Assembly (NCBI GenBank): GCA_963682175.1
Contig: OY821770.1
Coordinates: forward strand, 10,756,501 to 10,820,500
Length of the DNA: 64,000 nt
Source: Triglochin maritima
Lineage: Eukaryota; Streptophyta; Magnoliopsida; Alismatales; Juncaginaceae
Reading direction: 5' to 3'
In this document: piece after piece, positions 61,331 to 64,000 of the stretch
How positions within the stretch are numbered: the first letter of the stretch is position 1
Layout of the letters: the number at the start of each line of letters is the position of its first letter
Translations under genes and position numbers: made by a program
Notes under the pieces: model-generated
Databases searched by the model: none
Told to the model about the DNA's origin: nothing
What the model saw: only the letters and a program-made list of their open reading frames with translations

Positions 61331-63010
61331 ATAGTCGATTTTAATAATTCAAATCTTGATTTTTTTTCAAAAAATTTCTCTCTGAAGAAAATTAATATAG
61401 TATTACTTGCATACTTGTACTGTTATTTAATATTTTATGTTAGGAATGATTCAAAATTTTGCCTATTTTTTATGCATATATATATATATATAATTAATAT
61501 GTATATTACTAATATTATTTTATTATTAAATCACAAAAGTTATATACACCAACATCCTATATTCCTAAACTTGATCAGTACAAACAACAGTGCCCGAATC
61601 CCCATTGTTTGTTTTGAGAAAACACCACGTTTCTCAAGTCTACACAACTCTACAACAGAAACAAATACCTCAAGAGAGAGAAAAGATAAAACTACACCCA
61701 TCACGTGTGCATGGCTTTGGCTTACCTTTTCCAAGGTTATGTGTTTCCTAAGGTTTCATAGCTGCCTTAATTTTAGCAAACCAACCTTTTGATGAGTGCA
61801 CCAAATTATCTTCCCAAGCGTACAATAAATGCATTGTACACACTGAATAAAAGGGAAAAAGTCAAAAAACTTTAAAAAAAAGCTTTAAAATTAAGCAGGT
61901 AACACTTTATATGAGATGATCAGGTCGCAAGCTCGTCTCCCACGTATACCAATTAGTGTGACAATTGAACAAAGCTTAACTACACTCCAAACCAGGCTCT
62001 TAAATTAATACCCTTTGCTTTAATTATGCTAATCAAACTCTCTTCTCCTCACCACCCATTGACTAAACCAAGTGAGACTTTGGCAAACCCAATGAAACTT
62101 CTTCTTTTCCACAGCTAAGTCTACATCTTGGGGCCCCAAAACCATAGTTTTTAAGTGTTATTTAACTCTTACCGTTAGGAGGAAGGATTCTCTTTTTGAA
62201 GAAAATTAAAGAGCAGGTCCTAGTTTGGCGCCATAAACTTAGGGTTGTTTTAATTAGAGTTTACCATCTGTCTCTTTCCCTGCATGTCAATACTCCACTA
62301 GCAATAATTACAAAAAACCAATGATTCAAGAAACGAAATTGATCTTATTTCAATTTATTCCCATTATTGAGTGTTTCGACAACAGTTCAGCGTAGCAAAA
62401 CCTAGTATTTGCAATACTTTAAAATAATAATACATGATTTATCAATTAAATTTCACATAATATCAAACAAGTATGTCAATTTTAACTCGGGCTCGTGATT
62501 TGACCCAAGTTCGGATTAATAAAAGCTTCATTCGAAGTCCTTAAGAAGTTTAATGGGTCAAGATACATTCTTATAAGTTATAACTTTAAGCACGTTGAAA
62601 TAATCATTCGATTTGGCTATGCTCGGCTTAACTGGAAAACAGTTTCGTAAATAATTATACTTTAATCTGTATAAAAGTCTTCATGTCTTCGTTATAAGTT
62701 ATTATAATCAATTATCTAATATTGAGCATTCAAAAAACTGTATGCATCATATATAATGTTTTAAAAACATTATCTTTGAATTTTGTTTAGTATCTAAGCT
62801 ATATATTATTCATGTTAAATGACAAAAGCACGCTGCCTCATGTTAGACCTGTTGGAAAATCATGTCAAACTCAAGTTGATTAATTAGAGTTCCAACGCTC
62901 TAAATTCGAGCTCAATTTCTCAATAAGCTTTGGAAACTGATGTTGTACTTACACATACTTGATTTAGTGAAGCCAGTTGATACCCTTAGCATTATATACT
63001 TGAACGTCCT
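61331..63010. other. AT-rich spacer, nothing recognised
   Basis: No supported coding exon, RNA gene or repeat apart from a short (TA)n run near 61474-61492. Confidence 0.45.
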
Positions 63011-64000
63011 TGTTGGGATCGATGATAGCCATAAATGTAATCATTAAAACAAAGTATAAATTCAACGGAAACATCCAAACAAGAGATGGACAATCAAACC
63101 ACAACGTAGACTTATATTTTTACAGAGGTTTCACACTCCAACCAGATTCTAATCATCTCTTGCCGACCACACTCGATCACCATGAGTCCTGCTTAATTAA
63201 GACTTCACTAATCCAATCCTACTTCGAACTGAGATCAAGCATTTTACAATCCAAGAGGGCAGTTTCCTCCCGAAGTTTGTACAACTCTTGTAATTCAACA
63301 AAATAGGAGTGTGAATCACTGATCTACACTTTAGACTTGAGCACACTATAGTAAGATAGGATTTGGGAACACAAGTAATGAATTTATGCTTGTGTGTGTA
63401 GTTGATGTTTGGGGATGGAGAATATTTTCTCTCAAGTAATAGATCAATAGAAGGTGTAAAATATGTATTAATTAAACTAAGGTTTGATCTATTTATGGAC
63501 TTTAAGACCCATATAGCTGTTAGGGTTAAAGAAGCAACTGACAAAAAGGAGAAAATGATCTGCCAGTATCGGTCGACAGTTTGGTCACTTTTGTTCGGAC
63601 CGTCCACTTAAGTTGTAAGTTAACGGCCAGACGAATAAGCAAATTGGTTGGACCAACACTATGTAAACCTGGAGTGTGTATACTGGATATGGGATAATCG
63701 GTCGACCGTTATGGAAAAAATGGTTGGACGGTACTAAGAAAAGTTACTGTCTAGCTTTAGGTTTGATTCGATTGACCACAAGGTGTGGTCCGATAGACCT
63801 GGGGTTTGGAGTCTAAATTGGGTAAAGGTGCAATCTTCAAAATAATCGTTAAGGAATAACGACAAGAAAACAACTTGAAATGGAAATTTGAAAATCAAAG
63901 AACGATCAGACGAAATGTTAGAATGGTTGACCGTTCAACCAAGATATTGTTGTTTACAAACGGTCATACGAAAGCTATGTTTCGGTTGACCATTTTACAC
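63011..64000 (-). mobile_element. Probable LTR of a related retrotransposon, cut by window edge
   Basis: It starts TGTTGGGATCG, so the minus strand ends ...CCAACA like the solo LTRs. A minus-strand TATA-type CCATAAATAG lies near 63490. To its right (63565-64000) are GGTCGACCG-type motifs at several sites (for example CGGTCGACAG, GGTCGACCG and GGTTGACCG), the same order as in the solo LTRs, though the overall sequence differs. No target duplication can be checked because the other end is outside the window. Confidence 0.45.

Noticed and set aside
61187..61792. 201-codon plus-strand frame
   Set aside because: Begins in unrelated DNA, crosses an ATGCGG repeat and a (TA)n run, and resembles no protein family.
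63197..63607. 136-codon minus-strand frame
   Set aside because: Lies in the LTR-like region spanning its presumed leader and TATA box; no retroelement or host protein resemblance.

Overview
This window is nuclear DNA from a flowering plant, most likely a eudicot. It is AT-rich, the genes are split by GT-AG introns, and the six protein-coding genes I could rebuild all belong to conserved plant families. Long gaps between them are filled with layered transposons. I could not name the species.

Genes, left to right: (1) 2591-5145 (+), a two-exon ANKRD13/GPCR-chaperone-type ankyrin protein; (2) 9459-11600 (-), a four-exon ENTH-domain (epsin-like) protein; (3) 13024-15126 (-), a five-exon cytosolic ribosomal protein eL14 gene whose first coding exon is only the ATG; (4) 34616-40263 (+), an eleven-exon TBC (Rab-GAP) protein with an upstream ORF and a duplicated last-exon region; (5) 49897-52659 (+), a six-exon glycolipid transfer protein; (6) 57541-59953 (+), a four-exon RIC (ROP-interactive CRIB motif) protein. 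Three of them (ENTH, TBC, RIC) act in membrane traffic or ROP/Rab signalling and GLTP handles lipid. In a plant genome this is probably chance, not a functional cluster. Exon junctions were placed by hand, and every reconstructed frame closes without a stop.

Between the genes, 15.3-34.3 kb is a nest of transposons. It holds a CACTA element (16458-20190) broken by a solo LTR and a hAT element. A second solo LTR follows at 20935-23040. A decayed Copia-type element (24790-34326) is itself split by a CACTA fragment with a broken transposase and by a third solo LTR. All three solo LTRs have perfect 5-bp target duplications. Their U3 regions carry arrays of the palindrome GGTCGACCG upstream of a TATA box, and a related LTR at the right window edge has the same layout. 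40.9-49.5 kb holds a transposon-derived pseudogene, a decayed Copia element with coding capacity but no visible 5' LTR, and unclassified repeat arrays.

The most striking single element is a 2.8-kb Mutator-like transposon at 53860-56641. It has an exact 9-bp target duplication and GC-rich inverted ends, and its interior is mostly two abutting 22-bp minisatellites plus a sequence present three times in alternating orientation. I found no tRNA, rRNA or CRISPR feature.
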